From: Microcyclospora pomicola
Lineage: Eukaryota > Ascomycota > Dothideomycetes > Capnodiales
Assembly (NCBI GenBank): GCA_002786065.1
Contig: NHNY01000037.1
Coordinates: 62,001 to 126,000 of the forward strand
DNA: 64,000 nt
Reading direction: 5' to 3'
Below the pieces are notes generated by a model. It did no database searches and was not told the DNA's origin. It worked only from the letters and a program-made list of their open reading frames with translations. Shown piece by piece: positions 35,371-46,849 of this stretch (positions are counted from its first letter, which is position 1; every line of letters begins with the position of its first letter). The position numbers and the translations under genes were made by a program.

Positions 35371-35753
35371 CCGCGCAAGGCGATGACTGTAGCCGGGCGG
35401 TATCGTTCCTCGTTGCAGATGGCGTCAACGATGGCATGTGTGACGATCGACTTGCGGTCATAGGTTGCGGGAGTGCGGAATGGTAGGGATTGTACATGCA
35501 TGCTAGCGGCAAGTAGCAATCAATTATGACAATCCCTTCTCTCTTTCTCTCGTATACATGTTTTGCCTTCGCAGTCCAACGTTGGTGCACCCATCTGATC
35601 TTGTCAATCGGGAATGCTGCTTTCCGATAACGATTTGCCACCCCGAAACATCACAGACAGTGTCACACAGGAGACGCGAGGACGAGATGTATTTCAACAT
35701 CATAAACTTCATCTACATCATACATCACTATCTCTACCACGCCATCTCCCCCA
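35371..35753. other. Intergenic, convergent 3' regions
   Basis: This 383-bp stretch lies between the small-protein stop and the SMC5 stop. I see nothing in it. Confidence 0.45.
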
Positions 35754-38700
35754 TCATCCTCCGACCCGCTGCTGCCGCGCCCGAACCTCCAGCGCCCGTG
35801 ACGCCAACATGCCGAAATCCAGCTGCGTCGGATCCGCCGGCATATACTCCCCGGACGCGATGCAGTGCACCTTCATGTTGGGATGGTACTCGAGATCGTT
35901 GAGCAGCTTGGGCGTGATGAGGAAGTACTGGCTGGCCGACTGCTCGGAGCAGGCGATGTCGACCATGCGCGAGTGCACGAGCCGCTCGTTGCGCGGGTCC
36001 ATGCCCTGGTTGATCTCGTCGACGACGCGGAAGGGCGCGCGCGCCAGCGTCTGCAGCGCGATCAGATAGAAGATGGTCGAGACGGCGCGCTCGCCGCCGG
36101 ACTGCCGGTGCGAGTCGAGGATCGACATTTGCTCGTTCTCACTACATGAAGAAGCAGATGTTAGTGACGTGCTGGATGATATATGAAGGGATGCACGCGA
36201 CATCACTCACCGGAACTTGACCTTGATCTGGATCGACCACGACTCAAAGTCTTCATCCTTATGGATCCCGACCTCGCCTGCGCAATGGATCTTGGCGAAA
36301 TTGTCGCCAAACGCGTCGCTGATCTCCCCAATCAACGCATCCAACTGTGGTTCCCACTGGTCTCGAATCTCCTTAATCTCCTCCTCAAGCGCACCGAGTC
36401 GCTCCTGGATGCCTGCCACCACCTCCTGAAGCTTCTCAATCGCTCTGGCGCGCTCCTCAAACTCGCGAAGAATGTTCATGTTGGCGCCACCGGCAGTCAT
36501 CTCGAGTCTCGCCTGCACCGACTGGATTTCCGTCTCGAGCTGCTCGGGAAGCCATTGCTCAATCTGTTGATACAGGTCGATGAGTTCTTCCTGCCACTCC
36601 GGCAGCAGGCCAACTGCCCGACAACGACTTCCATGACTGACGGCTGCCTCTTTAGCCTCCGCAGTGATACGCGCGATGTCGGCGACTTCGTTCCTCCGCA
36701 GTTCAATCTGTGCTCGGTCATCCGCTGTCCGGGCTTGCAGTTGTTGGAGATCCGACTGTGCCTCAATCAGCCAAATGGCATGTTCGAGTGATGTGATATG
36801 TTGCAGACGAAGCTGCTCGATGGTGTTGGCATGATTCAGAGCCGCTTGACCCTTGGCCAACATAGCATCATCCTTGTCTGCCACGCATTGCAGAGTTCTG
36901 GCCCTCGCCTGCTGGAATCGTTCCTCGCTGCTGACTTTCTTGCCTTCGAGGTCTTCTTTCTTCATGGCCAGACTCTGGCGATCGGCTAGCGCTCGTTGTG
37001 TGCGAGATTTCTGGTCTTTGATGTCCTGTTCCTCCTTCTCCAGCTGTCTTGCTTGCTGTTGTAACTGCTTCTGAGCGTCCTTGAGATCGCTCAGCTGTGG
37101 CTTGATCTCCTCATCGATCTCGCGTTGCGCTTCTCCTGCCTCGCGGGAAGATTTAGCATCGACCTGGACACTGCCCGAACCCTGGGTGAAGATGTTGGCT
37201 TTCTTCAGAGCATTCGTACGGACCGAGACCGCTTTATCACCATATTCTCGACGGCGTGTGATCTGGAATGTGGAGGTGGATGTCACCCACGACGAGATGG
37301 GGCCTCTTTCCAGATCTCGATACTGCTCGTCGTTGATGTCTCGTGATGTATAGGCTGTTTGATGCAAGCTTTTGTTATCGCACAGCATAGCGAGCACTTC
37401 GTCTGGTCCTTCAAGGAGATCAATGACCCATCCTTCCATATGGTATGCAGTCAGCTGCTCGTCCGTGCATGGCGGCTTGAAGTGTGATTGTGATTGCTTG
37501 ATAGACCGCACGTTGATGTCTCGTAGTCGCATTTTATCGCGCAGCTGTCGATTGAGCATCCTGAAGTCTTCGTCATCTGTCACCGTGAAAGCAGTGACAT
37601 CGGCAAGACCCAGTATTGACTCGACCTGTGCAGCCTTTGAGGTGTTTCTCACAGCGCACTCAATGACGGGCGGGCCATACACTTTGCTCTTGAAACTACT
37701 TCGGTTAGCCTGGATCCACTTCCAAGCGGAGAATGTATCTGTCGAGCAGGCTTTGAGCTTCGCTTCCAGCTGGCCAAGTTGTGTACTCAGACTAGCCTGT
37801 TCAGACTCGACTCGACTGATGATGGCTTCTCGCTGTTGAATCTGCAGCTCGAAGCTTTCAATCTGCTCTTGGTTGCGTCCTATCCGCAACTGTACATCAT
37901 TTTTGGCTTCTCTCTTTTGTCGAATCTGTTCATTCATCTCGGTATAATCAACAGGCTCGAGCGGCGTTGCTAAGGCTTTCTCCATGCTGACAATCTGCTG
38001 CTGAAACCGAGTGCCGTCCATTCTGGCAGTTTTCATAGCCTCCCTCTCGGAATTGCTTTTGGTCTTGTATTCGACGATGGTCTGCTCAGCTGTGTTCATA
38101 CTGCGAAGGTGGCCGTTCGCAGCTTCCTCAGTCCTCTTGAGTAGCTTCTCATGTCGCTTGATGACATCTCCGATACTGTGTACATAGCTTTCTTTCTCAT
38201 TCGCTGCCCTCATGTTTGGCTCCAATTGCCGTTCCAGCGTCGACAGTGCTTTGGCCGCCTTCTTCTGCCTTTTCTTGAGGTCCTCGTAATCCTTCTTCGC
38301 AGCCTGATACAGTGGAAATGGCCTGAGCTTCTCGAGCCCTTTCACGCGCATCTGCAATGCCGAACGTTCCCGCAGACGGTCCACATCAGCTTCTTGACCA
38401 CGCTGACGATGCTCTTTGTTTTTGAGTTCCTCAGTCTTCATCTGCTGCACATCCAGTTGTCTCTTCTGGTCCCTGCGTAGCGTCTTGAGCTGCTCGTGCC
38501 ATTCAGTCATCTGCTCGGGCGCTGCTGCTCGTTGGGTCTGCGCTAGTAGGTCCACCGGAGACAACGCAGCAAACTCAACCACCCGATCTTGTGGCAAGAA
38601 TTGACATAGGTTGTCCACCTGAATCGAAAAACTCCTTGCCAGATTGAGAACGCTCTTGTTGCTACATTTCTCCCCATCGATCATGAACTCCGTCTTGTTA

Positions 38701-39401
38701 CCATCTCGTATGATCTTGGTGGTGATGACCGGATTCTTCCGCTGTCTAGTAGGATCAGCAGCCAATTCAATCTCGATCTTGGCCACTTGCTTGCCATGCT
38801 TGACAAATTCGCCAATATCCTTTGCGCGTCCAAGATGTGATGTCTTCCAACCGAGACCCAAGCAGATAGCACAGACCAGTGTACTCTTTCCTGTACCGTT
38901 GGGGCCGATGATCATGTTGAGGCTTGGGCCGGGGTGGAACTCCGCGTCTGTATACGTGACGAAGTCCGTGAGCTTGACACGAACGATGGCGCCTGGCTTG
39001 TGGGTGGGTATAGCACCCTCGCCATCCTGAGCAGTTCTACTGCTCGTTTCCTTTGCGCGCTGTTTTCTCTTGGGGCTGCGAAGGTAGCTGTCCGGGAGGA
39101 GTTGTTCCTGCTCGCTGTGCTCTTCCTCATCGCTACCATTTACGCTTGCTAGCTCCTCATCCACCTCGTCCTGTCCACCACCATATCTTGCGACATCGTC
39201 TTTGCGTACGCGCTTACTGCGATGCGAGTGTTGGGAAGACTCCTCTCCGTCGACTGAGATTTGCGACGAGTCAACGCTGTCATCGTCAATGTCGTCTTGG
39301 CTGCTTCGTTTTCGTGCTGGCATGTCGCTCCTATCATGGCTACTCATATCATCCTCATCTCTCGTCTGCGTGAAGCGCCGGGAGAAACTCTCGCTCGCCA
39401 T
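35754..39401 (-). CDS. SMC5: SMC5, structural maintenance of chromosomes protein 5
   Basis: Exon 1 is 39401-36211 and exon 2 is 36141-35754; the 69-nt intron joins KFR to ENEQM in phase. The product has 1192 residues. After an acidic/basic disordered lead of about 130 residues comes the head half with Walker A GPNGTGKS (166-173). A long coiled coil follows, then a hinge ([23 protein letters not shown]), the returning coiled coil and the second head half in exon 2 with the signature SGGERAVST and Walker B region [10 protein letters not shown]. The protein pairs with SMC6 and Nse subunits in recombinational repair and replication-fork maintenance. The frame is open to 39467 but has no ATG there; the good start is 39401. 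ACGCG boxes lie just upstream. Confidence 0.96.
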
Positions 39402-40016
39402 GTTGGCCTGACGCTGTAGCGTTGCGATATATGAAAGTCGTGCTATCGGCTGGTGGACGCGATCCAAACACGCGCCCGGCGCGCTTAATTAAGCTTCGAT
39501 TAGAGTAAATCGAGCGCGATATCGAGACCCTTAAAGAGCTCCAGAGCACGAGACCTACAATACCTGCAGGTCACCGACTCACATCGTCGGCGCGATTTGA
39601 TAGAATGATGTCCAGTAAAAGTGAGGCTGATCATGAGGCCGATAACCAGTCCCTGGTACATGCTGTAACCATCGAAGGACACTTGCTTGTCATGTAGAAA
39701 GAGCATTTCCGAATGGTACCTGCAATATCACGACGTCATCAGAACTACCATTTATCAGCCTCAATCATGATGCTGGAGCACATTTAACCATCTCAACACT
39801 TTCGCAGTGGTGTATTTTGCGATCATCATAAGCGGCGCTGAGTACATGTAATCGGATCGAGGCTGAGCGATCATTGTTGCTTAAGTACGGCAATACCTGA
39901 CCAGTCCTCACGATACAGCCAGCTCAACATTGGCTCACATCCGCAACATACATCTTGCATAATAAGCACAACATCAGCGACGAACAAACGCCAATCTGTT
40001 CAAGTATATCTCCAGC
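39402..40016. other. Divergent promoter, SMC5 / DNA glycosylase
   Basis: This 615-bp stretch lies between start codons. It contains two ACGCG motifs close to SMC5 (listed separately). No other gene is seen. Confidence 0.5.
39457..39474. promoter_or_regulatory. Pair of ACGCG boxes (possible MBF-type sites)
   Basis: ACGCG occurs at 39457-39461 and 39470-39474, about 56 and 69 bp upstream of the SMC5 start. MBF-type cell-cycle factors bind ACGCGT/ACGCGN in other ascomycetes and drive G1/S DNA-repair genes. Function here is inference; five-base matches can occur by chance. Confidence 0.3.
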
Positions 40017-41546
40017 ATGGCTCGTACCACTCGAGCTGCTGCCGCAAGGCTTGCAACAGCAGGTTCGCCAACGAGCACTATCGCACAACAACAGTTGTCG
40101 AGCCCACCAGCCACACCAGTGCTGAGCTCAAAGAAACGAGCCTACAGCAATGCCAATTCAAATGCGCGGAAGATAGCTTCACGAACTGGGAGAACTACTC
40201 ATCGCGATGAGCCGTTAACTCCAGATGCTCATGGGAGTGAAGAAGAAGCACAGGAGTCGCCACGGTCAAAGAGGGTGAAGCGCAACGCGAGAGCCGCCAC
40301 AACGTCCAAGGCCAAATCGTATGCAGAAAGTCCTGATCCGGAGAGTGAAAGTGCTAGTGAATCCGAAAGTCTCAAGCCAAAGAAGACGACGAAAAGTAAG
40401 TCTGCCGCAAAGGCGAAGAGAACCCCGAAGAATGCCGTCTCCATACCTCCAGATGCAATGCCGAAAAAGAAGAAGCACCATGGCGTAACCATCGGCCGTT
40501 CACCATACCCTGACTATGATCGTCCTACTGCTCAAGAATGTCAGGAGGTGTGCGAAAGACTGGAGAACATCTACGGGGTTGTCAAAGTACCCAAAAAGGC
40601 ACCAACGCCATCTCTGACCCGTGCGGGGTGTGGCAACGTTCCTTCAGTGCTGGACGCCATGATTCGAACCAAGCTCAGCGCAGCCACGACGAATGCAAAT
40701 GCCGACAAAGCACTTGCTGGTCTCAAGACTATCGGACTCGTTCCGAAAGGCCGGCTGCTTGGAGAGGGAAGCGTCGACTACGCAAAGGTCATGGCCACGT
40801 CGCAGGAAGACATCAAAGACGCCATCCGACAAGGCGGACTTGCAAAGATGAAGTCGAAAGAAATCAAGGCGATCCTCAGCAAAGCATGGGAAGAGACGAC
40901 GGCTCGAAAAGCACGACTAGATGCTGGTGACGCTGAATTTGCGCACATGACGGATGCAGAAAAAGCCCTTATCAATACCGCCGTCGACCAGGGCATGCCA
41001 TGCCTCGACCATTACAACTCTCTCGGCGACCAAGAAGCACTCGATGCCATGACAGCCTACCCGGGTATAGGCGTCAAGACGGCAGCTTGCGTCATGTGCT
41101 TCTGCATGAGCAGACCAATTTTCGCTGTCGACACACACGTCTTTCGCATGTGCAAATGGCTCGGCTGGGTACCTGAGACGCAGACCAAAGGACAGAAAGC
41201 CGTCGACGAGATCAGCACCTTTGCGCATTGTGACGCCCGCATTCCGCCTCCGCTCAAGTATAAGCTGCATCAGCTATTCATCACGCATGGGAAGCGGTGC
41301 GTACGATGTAATGCGCACGTCACGACTGAGAAAACAGCAGGGTGGGAGAATGGCTGCGTGCTGGAGGATCTAGTGAAAAGAGTGAAGCGAGGTGATGGGA
41401 AAGTCGTGCAGGAACCGGTGCGGGTCAAGGCAGAGTCCGCTGGTGAAAACCCGGCGGAGAAAGCGGCCAAGGCGGTAGCTCAGGAGACGAAGGAGAACCT
41501 GAAAAGTGCGAAGGAGGAAGTGAAGGAAGAGGATGGAGTAGAGTGA
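40017..41546 (+). CDS. HhH-GPD DNA glycosylase (endonuclease III-like)
   Basis: This is one exon of 509 residues. The first 150 residues are basic and Ser/Pro-rich with nuclear-localisation-like KR clusters (KSAAKAKRTPKN). The HhH-GPD core shows a helix-hairpin-helix (YPGIGVKTAACV) with lysine K354 at the catalytic lysine position and the aspartate D372 in AVDTHVFR. This pairing marks a bifunctional base-excision enzyme that removes a damaged base and cuts the strand. The following cysteines are C428, C431 and C447, which do not match the C-X6-C-X2-C-X5-C iron-sulfur cluster of endonuclease III, so the cluster is probably absent. The last 80 residues are Glu/Lys/Ala-rich. It is divergent from SMC5. 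Confidence 0.88.
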   Translation: MARTTRAAAARLATAGSPTSTIAQQQLSSPPATPVLSSKKRAYSNANSNARKIASRTGRTTHRDEPLTPDAHGSEEEAQESPRSKRVKRNARAATTSKAKSYAESPDPESESASESESLKPKKTTKSKSAAKAKRTPKNAVSIPPDAMPKKKKHHGVTIGRSPYPDYDRPTAQECQEVCERLENIYGVVKVPKKAPTPSLTRAGCGNVPSVLDAMIRTKLSAATTNANADKALAGLKTIGLVPKGRLLGEGSVDYAKVMATSQEDIKDAIRQGGLAKMKSKEIKAILSKAWEETTARKARLDAGDAEFAHMTDAEKALINTAVDQGMPCLDHYNSLGDQEALDAMTAYPGIGVKTAACVMCFCMSRPIFAVDTHVFRMCKWLGWVPETQTKGQKAVDEISTFAHCDARIPPPLKYKLHQLFITHGKRCVRCNAHVTTEKTAGWENGCVLEDLVKRVKRGDGKVVQEPVRVKAESAGENPAEKAAKAVAQETKENLKSAKEEVKEEDGVE

Positions 41547-41833
41547 TGTGCGACATCTTGATGCCGCGGAGAAAACCATTGCTGAGTCGAGTCAGAAGTT
41601 GCACAGATATACTGTCGCTGTGTGCAGGGTTTCTGCCAAGATTTTGTACGATAGCATGTCATATGTAAGATAACATCTAGAGTAGAGGCACATCGAAGTG
41701 GCAATAAATAATGGATCGAAATCCCCTTGATCGAAAATGAAGAGTGAAGAAAGGAGTAAGGTATGGTTGCAGGTTCCAGACCTACCTGTTTCTGTTATAC
41801 ATACTCACCTCGCTTAACATCGCAATCCTATAT

Positions 41834-43261
41834 TCATACATCTTTCACTTTCTCGCCTTCTATTTGCTGTTCCTTCGCAGAGCCGGCCTTGCGGAGCCGA
41901 ACGACGGAGAAATGTACCAGCGTGTCGTCGCGCAACTTTTCTTTCTTCGACTTCTTCGACTTCGCGTCCACCTTGTTCTCCTTTTCTTGAGCATCTGCCT
42001 TTTCGTTGGCATCTAGCTGATCCTTTGCCGAGTCGCTCTTTGACGGCTTTTTGTCGCTCTTGACAGAATCGTCAATCTGCTCTCCAGTGATCGCCTCAGT
42101 GAAGTTCCACATGGGCTTCAGCTCGCCTCGAACAATCGCCGTCCCCCACAGACTGATCAGCACGCCGGGTACAAGATATAGTAATGCTGGTTGAGCGTGA
42201 TTGAAGACGCTCATGACACCCAAGGTTGTCAGCATACCGATTAGATATCCAACCATCGATGCTGTGAAGTAAGGCTTTGCGAACGACGTATCCCATCGTC
42301 CCGTCGAACGAACATAGGGCGCTTTCACGACATTCGAAGCTGTCGAGGTGACGCCTTCAACCACAACGTTTTTCCTCTGTTTGCGAAGGTAGAACATATA
42401 CAGATCAAATCGTAAGGCTAGTCCAATCATTATGCCAGGAAGTACGATATCGCCCAGGCCAAGCATACTGTATGCTTTGATTGGTGGTTCGCCGGGCGTC
42501 GCGCTTGGTTCGTCTGGCCGTGGAAAGACCATTTTTATGGGCTGATCGAGGTTCTTGGCAACTGTCACCATCAGTGGTGTGAAGAATACCGCCCAGATGT
42601 CGTAGAAGAAGAGCCCACTCAGGATCAAACTGCCAGTCGCAAAGGTGGTAGGTGATAGGATTTGCAAAGCGCTGTAGCACACCGCAAATCCTTGGAGGTT
42701 GGTGAGCCACCAGGTCTTCTCACTCTCCAGATTTGCAAGGACAATACTCCCCAGCCCAAGGACCGTAGCGACAGCATTGATGCTGGTCCTGGTACCTCTG
42801 AACTCAATAATCTCGTGGATGTATAGCTTGATGCGGTACTTTGGCAAGGCTCTGGCTCGACGACCAAGGGCAAAGAAGAGAGAGTCGTTGATCAATTGTC
42901 CCACGCTGAATATGCCCACAGCAGAGAAGTACCATGCCAGTATAGCGTTTATGAGCTTCGCACCGTACTTCGTGATCAGCCAGTACAGGCCAGCGAGTGT
43001 CGCTCCAGCAGTCAAGGGGAAGATGATGGCATCCCGAGGCGAAAGCCCCTCCATCTGGTGTTCGTCCTGGTCATCTTCCTCGTCGTCCTCATCGTCGTCT
43101 GATGTTGATGTGCCTTTCTTCTTTTTCTCCGGCTTCGCTGCCGAGGACGGCCTTGACAAGGATGCATGCGCTCCTGCATAGATTGGAGCCATGGCGCTGA
43201 TCAGAAGATGGATATACATGGGCACTAGTGGCCGCAATTCAGCGAGGGTCGAATGTGCCAT
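41834..43261 (-). CDS. Signal peptide peptidase (presenilin-type aspartyl protease)
   Basis: This is a single exon of 475 residues with about nine hydrophobic spans. The catalytic aspartates lie in FFYDIWAVF (D221) and LGLGDIVLPG (D271), and the conserved QPALLYLVPG (PAL at 358-360) follows. A loop at about 43-70 is strikingly Lys- then Asp/Glu-rich (KKKKG then DDDEDDEEDD). The cytosolic tail after residue 385 is highly charged. The enzyme cleaves remnant signal peptides and some tail-anchored proteins within the ER membrane. In Aspergillus, SppA additionally acts in SREBP processing, which is known from literature and not shown here. The start ATG at 43261 is the first in frame. Confidence 0.95.
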   Translation of the reverse strand: MAHSTLAELRPLVPMYIHLLISAMAPIYAGAHASLSRPSSAAKPEKKKKGTSTSDDDEDDEEDDQDEHQMEGLSPRDAIIFPLTAGATLAGLYWLITKYGAKLINAILAWYFSAVGIFSVGQLINDSLFFALGRRARALPKYRIKLYIHEIIEFRGTRTSINAVATVLGLGSIVLANLESEKTWWLTNLQGFAVCYSALQILSPTTFATGSLILSGLFFYDIWAVFFTPLMVTVAKNLDQPIKMVFPRPDEPSATPGEPPIKAYSMLGLGDIVLPGIMIGLALRFDLYMFYLRKQRKNVVVEGVTSTASNVVKAPYVRSTGRWDTSFAKPYFTASMVGYLIGMLTTLGVMSVFNHAQPALLYLVPGVLISLWGTAIVRGELKPMWNFTEAITGEQIDDSVKSDKKPSKSDSAKDQLDANEKADAQEKENKVDAKSKKSKKEKLRDDTLVHFSVVRLRKAGSAKEQQIEGEKVKDV

Positions 43262-43771
43262 GGTTGAGTGAAGACGTGGCCTAAAGCAGGACTAATCGTC
43301 TGACTGGTTGATCGTAGGCTATTGCTTGGGATGCCGGACTCCTTACAGTGCAAGAGAAGGAGTCACGATACAAACAATAGCGATGAAAGCACACGAAACC
43401 ATCAGAAAGGGAATACAAAGTGTGTAAGGTAGGTATACATGTGGGTACATTCGTTCACAAACAGCATACGGCAGAATGATCTTTAATGCTGACGTAAATG
43501 CTGAAGGCGGTGAATGCTCATGGGTGTAATCACATGTCAATTACACCAGCCGATGACGCCTTTGTTGTAGTAACCTGGCGTCTCTGAAATGAATGTGAAT
43601 CGTGAATTGGCAATACCGATTTCGTCGGGCAAAACGCACTGAGATAAATCCACATGAATAAGGTGTTTTCATTACAGATGTACATGCTCAGGTACACGTC
43701 TATGTATACCACTGTGATCGTCTATAACGCCATCTGCGACATCGAGCCGGCGGACCAGAGGGCTCTCTTTC
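43262..43771. other. Intergenic, SPP gene promoter and Mpv17-like 3' flank
   Basis: This 0.5-kb stretch contains no supported feature. Confidence 0.45.
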
Positions 43772-44479
43772 TCAATCAGCCTTTCCTTTCTTCACCGTCA
43801 AGCTCAGAAATATACCCCAGAACACCCCAACCACATTCCCAAACAGCATCCGATACTGCACGGGAACCACAGTAAAGTTCAGCACACTCACCATCGGCCA
43901 TAGCTTCTGCCCTGCGAAGATCATGGGCCAGAATCGTGTCTTGACCTCGTCGATGGCGGTTTCCCAACTCTCGCCGCGAAATAGCGCCAGCACAGTAATG
44001 AAGAGAAAGGTGTTGACCGCTGCGCCTAGCGTCTGGTCTAAGACGAATTTTGAAGCAGTGTTCTTGATGTCCAGCGATCGCTTCGTTTTGGTAGGCTGAG
44101 TTGTCGTGGCAGAGGTTGTGTGTCTACTTGCTTCATTCGTTCCCAGGACCTTGTCATCCATCATCTTCTCCTTCTCGCGCTCAGATAGAGTAGTGGTGTA
44201 TGCTGGAAACTGAGCTTCGAGCCATGTCTGCCAGAGATAATTGGGAGGGGTGTTGAGAAAGGCGAAGAGAACGAAATGGAAGAAAGGAATGAAATCGAGC
44301 TTGAACGGTGACTAGAGAACATAACTCTGGGTTAGCTGAACGATATCAGAAAGATACTGAGTGGCCCAGCATGGAGTACTTGCATTGGTTTGGTAGGCCG
44401 TGATGGCTTGCGCGAGTAGATTCGAGAGCGTAGCTAATGTACCTGCCTGAATGGTGGCTCTTACTATGGGGGCAACCAT
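43772..44479 (-). CDS. Mpv17/PMP22-family membrane protein, GC-AG intron
   Basis: Exon 1 is 44479-44384 and exon 2 is 44311-43772, giving 211 residues. The 72-nt intron begins GCAAGT instead of GT, has a CTAAC branch site and ends CTCTAG. It is the only join I find that keeps the family continuous (AYQTN then SPFKLDFIPFFHFVLFAFLNTPPNYLWQ). Family marks include the amino-terminal helix with LLAQAITAY, the WQTWLE motif and the carboxy block FWPMIFAGQKLWPMVSVLNFTVVP. Four membrane spans are expected. Relatives (PXMP2, Mpv17, yeast Sym1) sit in peroxisomes or the mitochondrial inner membrane and form channels for small solutes. The short insert after KEKMMDDK is unusually polar (Thr/Lys). The location of this member is undecided. 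Confidence 0.87.
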
Positions 44480-45055
44480 GTCGTCCGGTTCTGTGGATGT
44501 CGTGGTAGTAGACCTGAAGAGGTGATTCGTAGGAGATGTGGATGATCGCGCTTCGAGGAGGTAGGTGGATCGCAGGTCGGTTTGGACTTGTCGCAACGCT
44601 CTTCCGTCTATTGATCAATACTGGTGGCGGTGATTTGATCACTTGTGAAAATGGGTGATTCCAGAAGATAGGAAAATGGCAGAAGTCTGGTAGAAAATGA
44701 ACAAGAGGAATTGGCGGAGAGCAGATACAGCTTCTGTGCTGGCAGAAGTGCAGACCAGATTCTTGTCTTGCCACGTTTCTGCGAGGGAGCTGTCTGGCAC
44801 ACCACTACAAACCTGAGATAGGACAAATTCAGATCTCGATCATATCCGCGCATGCAGTACTGACTTTTGCAGCGCCAGCCAATATCAGGACAGAGTTGTA
44901 GTTTTGACATGCCAATGAAGTGGATTGAAGTACATCTAGTCCCAGGCCCCACTCGTCACGTGTCGGTAGTGAGAGCCAACAGTTGTGCCTTTCATGACAT
45001 GACTTTTGGTTGATCATACCGTATGTACACTACATGACTACCGTACAAGCCGTCG
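44480..45055. other. Intergenic, Mpv17-like promoter
   Basis: This 0.58-kb stretch lies upstream of the Mpv17-like start and downstream of the lyase gene. I see no supported feature. Confidence 0.45.
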
Positions 45056-46849
45056 CTAGAATTGACCTTCTGTACTTCCTTCGCCCATGGACTTGCTTCC
45101 ACTTGATCCCGCCTGAATGGCTCCAATGATGCCGTCCAAGTACTGTGCTCCACTCCACTTTTGATGGGTTAAAACGTCAACCCCAAGTTCCTTCTCCCTC
45201 TTCTGCACGAGATCTACATAAGCCTTCATACCTTCCGTCTTGTATGACTTGGCTAGCTCGTGTGTGATAGTGGCAGTTGTATGCAGACCCGCCAGCGAGA
45301 TAAGCTGGAGAACGAATCCGTGCTTGGCAAGATCCCAGATGAAGTTCTTCAGGTCGGCATCGGAAAATCCGTGAGCAGACCAGTTGAAGGACGGTGACAG
45401 GTTGTACACGAGCTTCTTGCCGGGATGAGCTTCGTGGATCTCAGCGGAGAAACCAGCAGCCTTCTGGACAGAGGGATCGCCGGTCTCCAGCCAAAGAAGA
45501 TCGGCGTAGGGTGCGAACTCGATACCACGTTTAGTCGCTGCAGCGAGGCCAGCCCGGTAGTGGTAGAAACCTTCCCTGGTTCGCGGAATGTCCCAGTTGA
45601 ACGGAACAGGGGATCCCGCTACTGATGCCGCAAGCTGTCTCCGGCGATATAGGGGTGTGTTGCGAGCTTTCGAGACTTGTGAAAGGTACTCTTCTGCATT
45701 TTTGCCTGCTGCTTTGATGTGTGCCTCGGCAGCCTCGTCAAAAGTGACCAGTTTGTGCTTCTTGACCCATGCCGCTTCGTAAGCGTCAATCTCTGAGCTT
45801 GCAGCACCGGATTGCTCCATTACTTGCAGAGTATCTGCTAGGGGCTCTGCATCAACGTCGGTCACACCAAGGATGAACTCGTGGTCGCGCGCGTCAATAG
45901 CCGAGCTGAGGAGCTTGCCACTCTCGCTGTCTGTCCGCGCAATGACAAGGTTCTCGCATCCCATCAAGTCCCATTGATACCTTGTTGCGACTAAGCGGTT
46001 GATGTGTTCGCCTACAGGAACTAAGACTTTCCCTGCCAAGTGACCGCATTTCTTTCCGCCATGAAGTTGGTCTTCAAAATGTACTGCTGCTGCGCCATTC
46101 TCCGCGAAGAGTTTGGCGAGCTTGAGAACAGCACTAAGACCGCCATGGCCAGTATCTCCATCTGCCACGATCGGACGCAGATAATCTACGTAAGGTGTTT
46201 TTGCCCTTTGCTCTGGGGTCAACTTCCGTCGAGCGTCAAAGTGTTTTCGGTCGTGAAGCTGCTGAGCTTTGAACAGCCGTTGGACCTGGTTAGGGACGGT
46301 GTTGTACGGGTAGTCACCGAAATCCGGGGAGACCTCGTTCGTGGTGGTGAGGACGCTCGAGCATGCCCAGCCCGAGACGTAAAGGATTTCTTGATGTGGT
46401 GCTTGCTGCGTCATTTGGATGGGATCAATCGCTCCCATTGTGTGCACTGGCTTGCCCTCCGCAGCTCGTTCCTCCAAGAGCTTGAACAGTTTCCGTCCCA
46501 TCAAGCTTGACGGGTAGACTTGCTGTAATGTGCCTCTCTTGCTCACCACATCTTCAGCACTGTACGGCCGTTTGATGCCCTTGTATCGAGGACTTGCCCA
46601 CCATTCTTGCACCTGCTTCACCTGCTCGGCAAAAATCTCGTCTTCTGCACCCGGCTTTGCGGCCTCAGGTAGAAGGTGGAAGGAGTCGGTAGGATTGGTC
46701 GAGGGCAGCGGCGGCGATACTGCTGCGAGCGTCGACGCCATCTTTGCTGCGCCTACTGCCAAAGGTCTGCAGATCGTTTGTGTGGGTTGTGTTGGCTTAT
46801 AAAGACATCGTCTTTGTTGTCGCAGCGCTCTGGCGCCAGCTCTGAACAT
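45056..46849 (-). CDS. mclA: Mitochondrial 2-methylisocitrate lyase (methylcitrate cycle)
   Basis: This is a single exon of 597 residues. It belongs to the isocitrate lyase superfamily: [22 protein letters not shown] with C268, IARTDSE and NLSPSFNW. Two things point to the methylisocitrate paralogue and not to glyoxylate-cycle isocitrate lyase. First, the amino end is Arg/Ala-rich ([14 protein letters not shown]), a mitochondrial presequence. Second, the segment [30 protein letters not shown] and the ending GEGSTEGQF match fungal 2-methylisocitrate lyases as I remember them; peroxisomal AcuD has a different block. The enzyme splits 2-methylisocitrate to succinate and pyruvate. Its divergent neighbour makes the cycle's first intermediate. 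Substrate choice is inference from paralogue and context. Confidence 0.88.
   Translation of the reverse strand: MFRAGARALRQQRRCLYKPTQPTQTICRPLAVGAAKMASTLAAVSPPLPSTNPTDSFHLLPEAAKPGAEDEIFAEQVKQVQEWWASPRYKGIKRPYSAEDVVSKRGTLQQVYPSSLMGRKLFKLLEERAAEGKPVHTMGAIDPIQMTQQAPHQEILYVSGWACSSVLTTTNEVSPDFGDYPYNTVPNQVQRLFKAQQLHDRKHFDARRKLTPEQRAKTPYVDYLRPIVADGDTGHGGLSAVLKLAKLFAENGAAAVHFEDQLHGGKKCGHLAGKVLVPVGEHINRLVATRYQWDLMGCENLVIARTDSESGKLLSSAIDARDHEFILGVTDVDAEPLADTLQVMEQSGAASSEIDAYEAAWVKKHKLVTFDEAAEAHIKAAGKNAEEYLSQVSKARNTPLYRRRQLAASVAGSPVPFNWDIPRTREGFYHYRAGLAAATKRGIEFAPYADLLWLETGDPSVQKAAGFSAEIHEAHPGKKLVYNLSPSFNWSAHGFSDADLKNFIWDLAKHGFVLQLISLAGLHTTATITHELAKSYKTEGMKAYVDLVQKREKELGVDVLTHQKWSGAQYLDGIIGAIQAGSSGSKSMGEGSTEGQF

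Noticed and set aside
39402-39467. 22-residue amino-terminal extension of SMC5
   Set aside because: It begins at TTG; the ATG at 39401 is the natural start.
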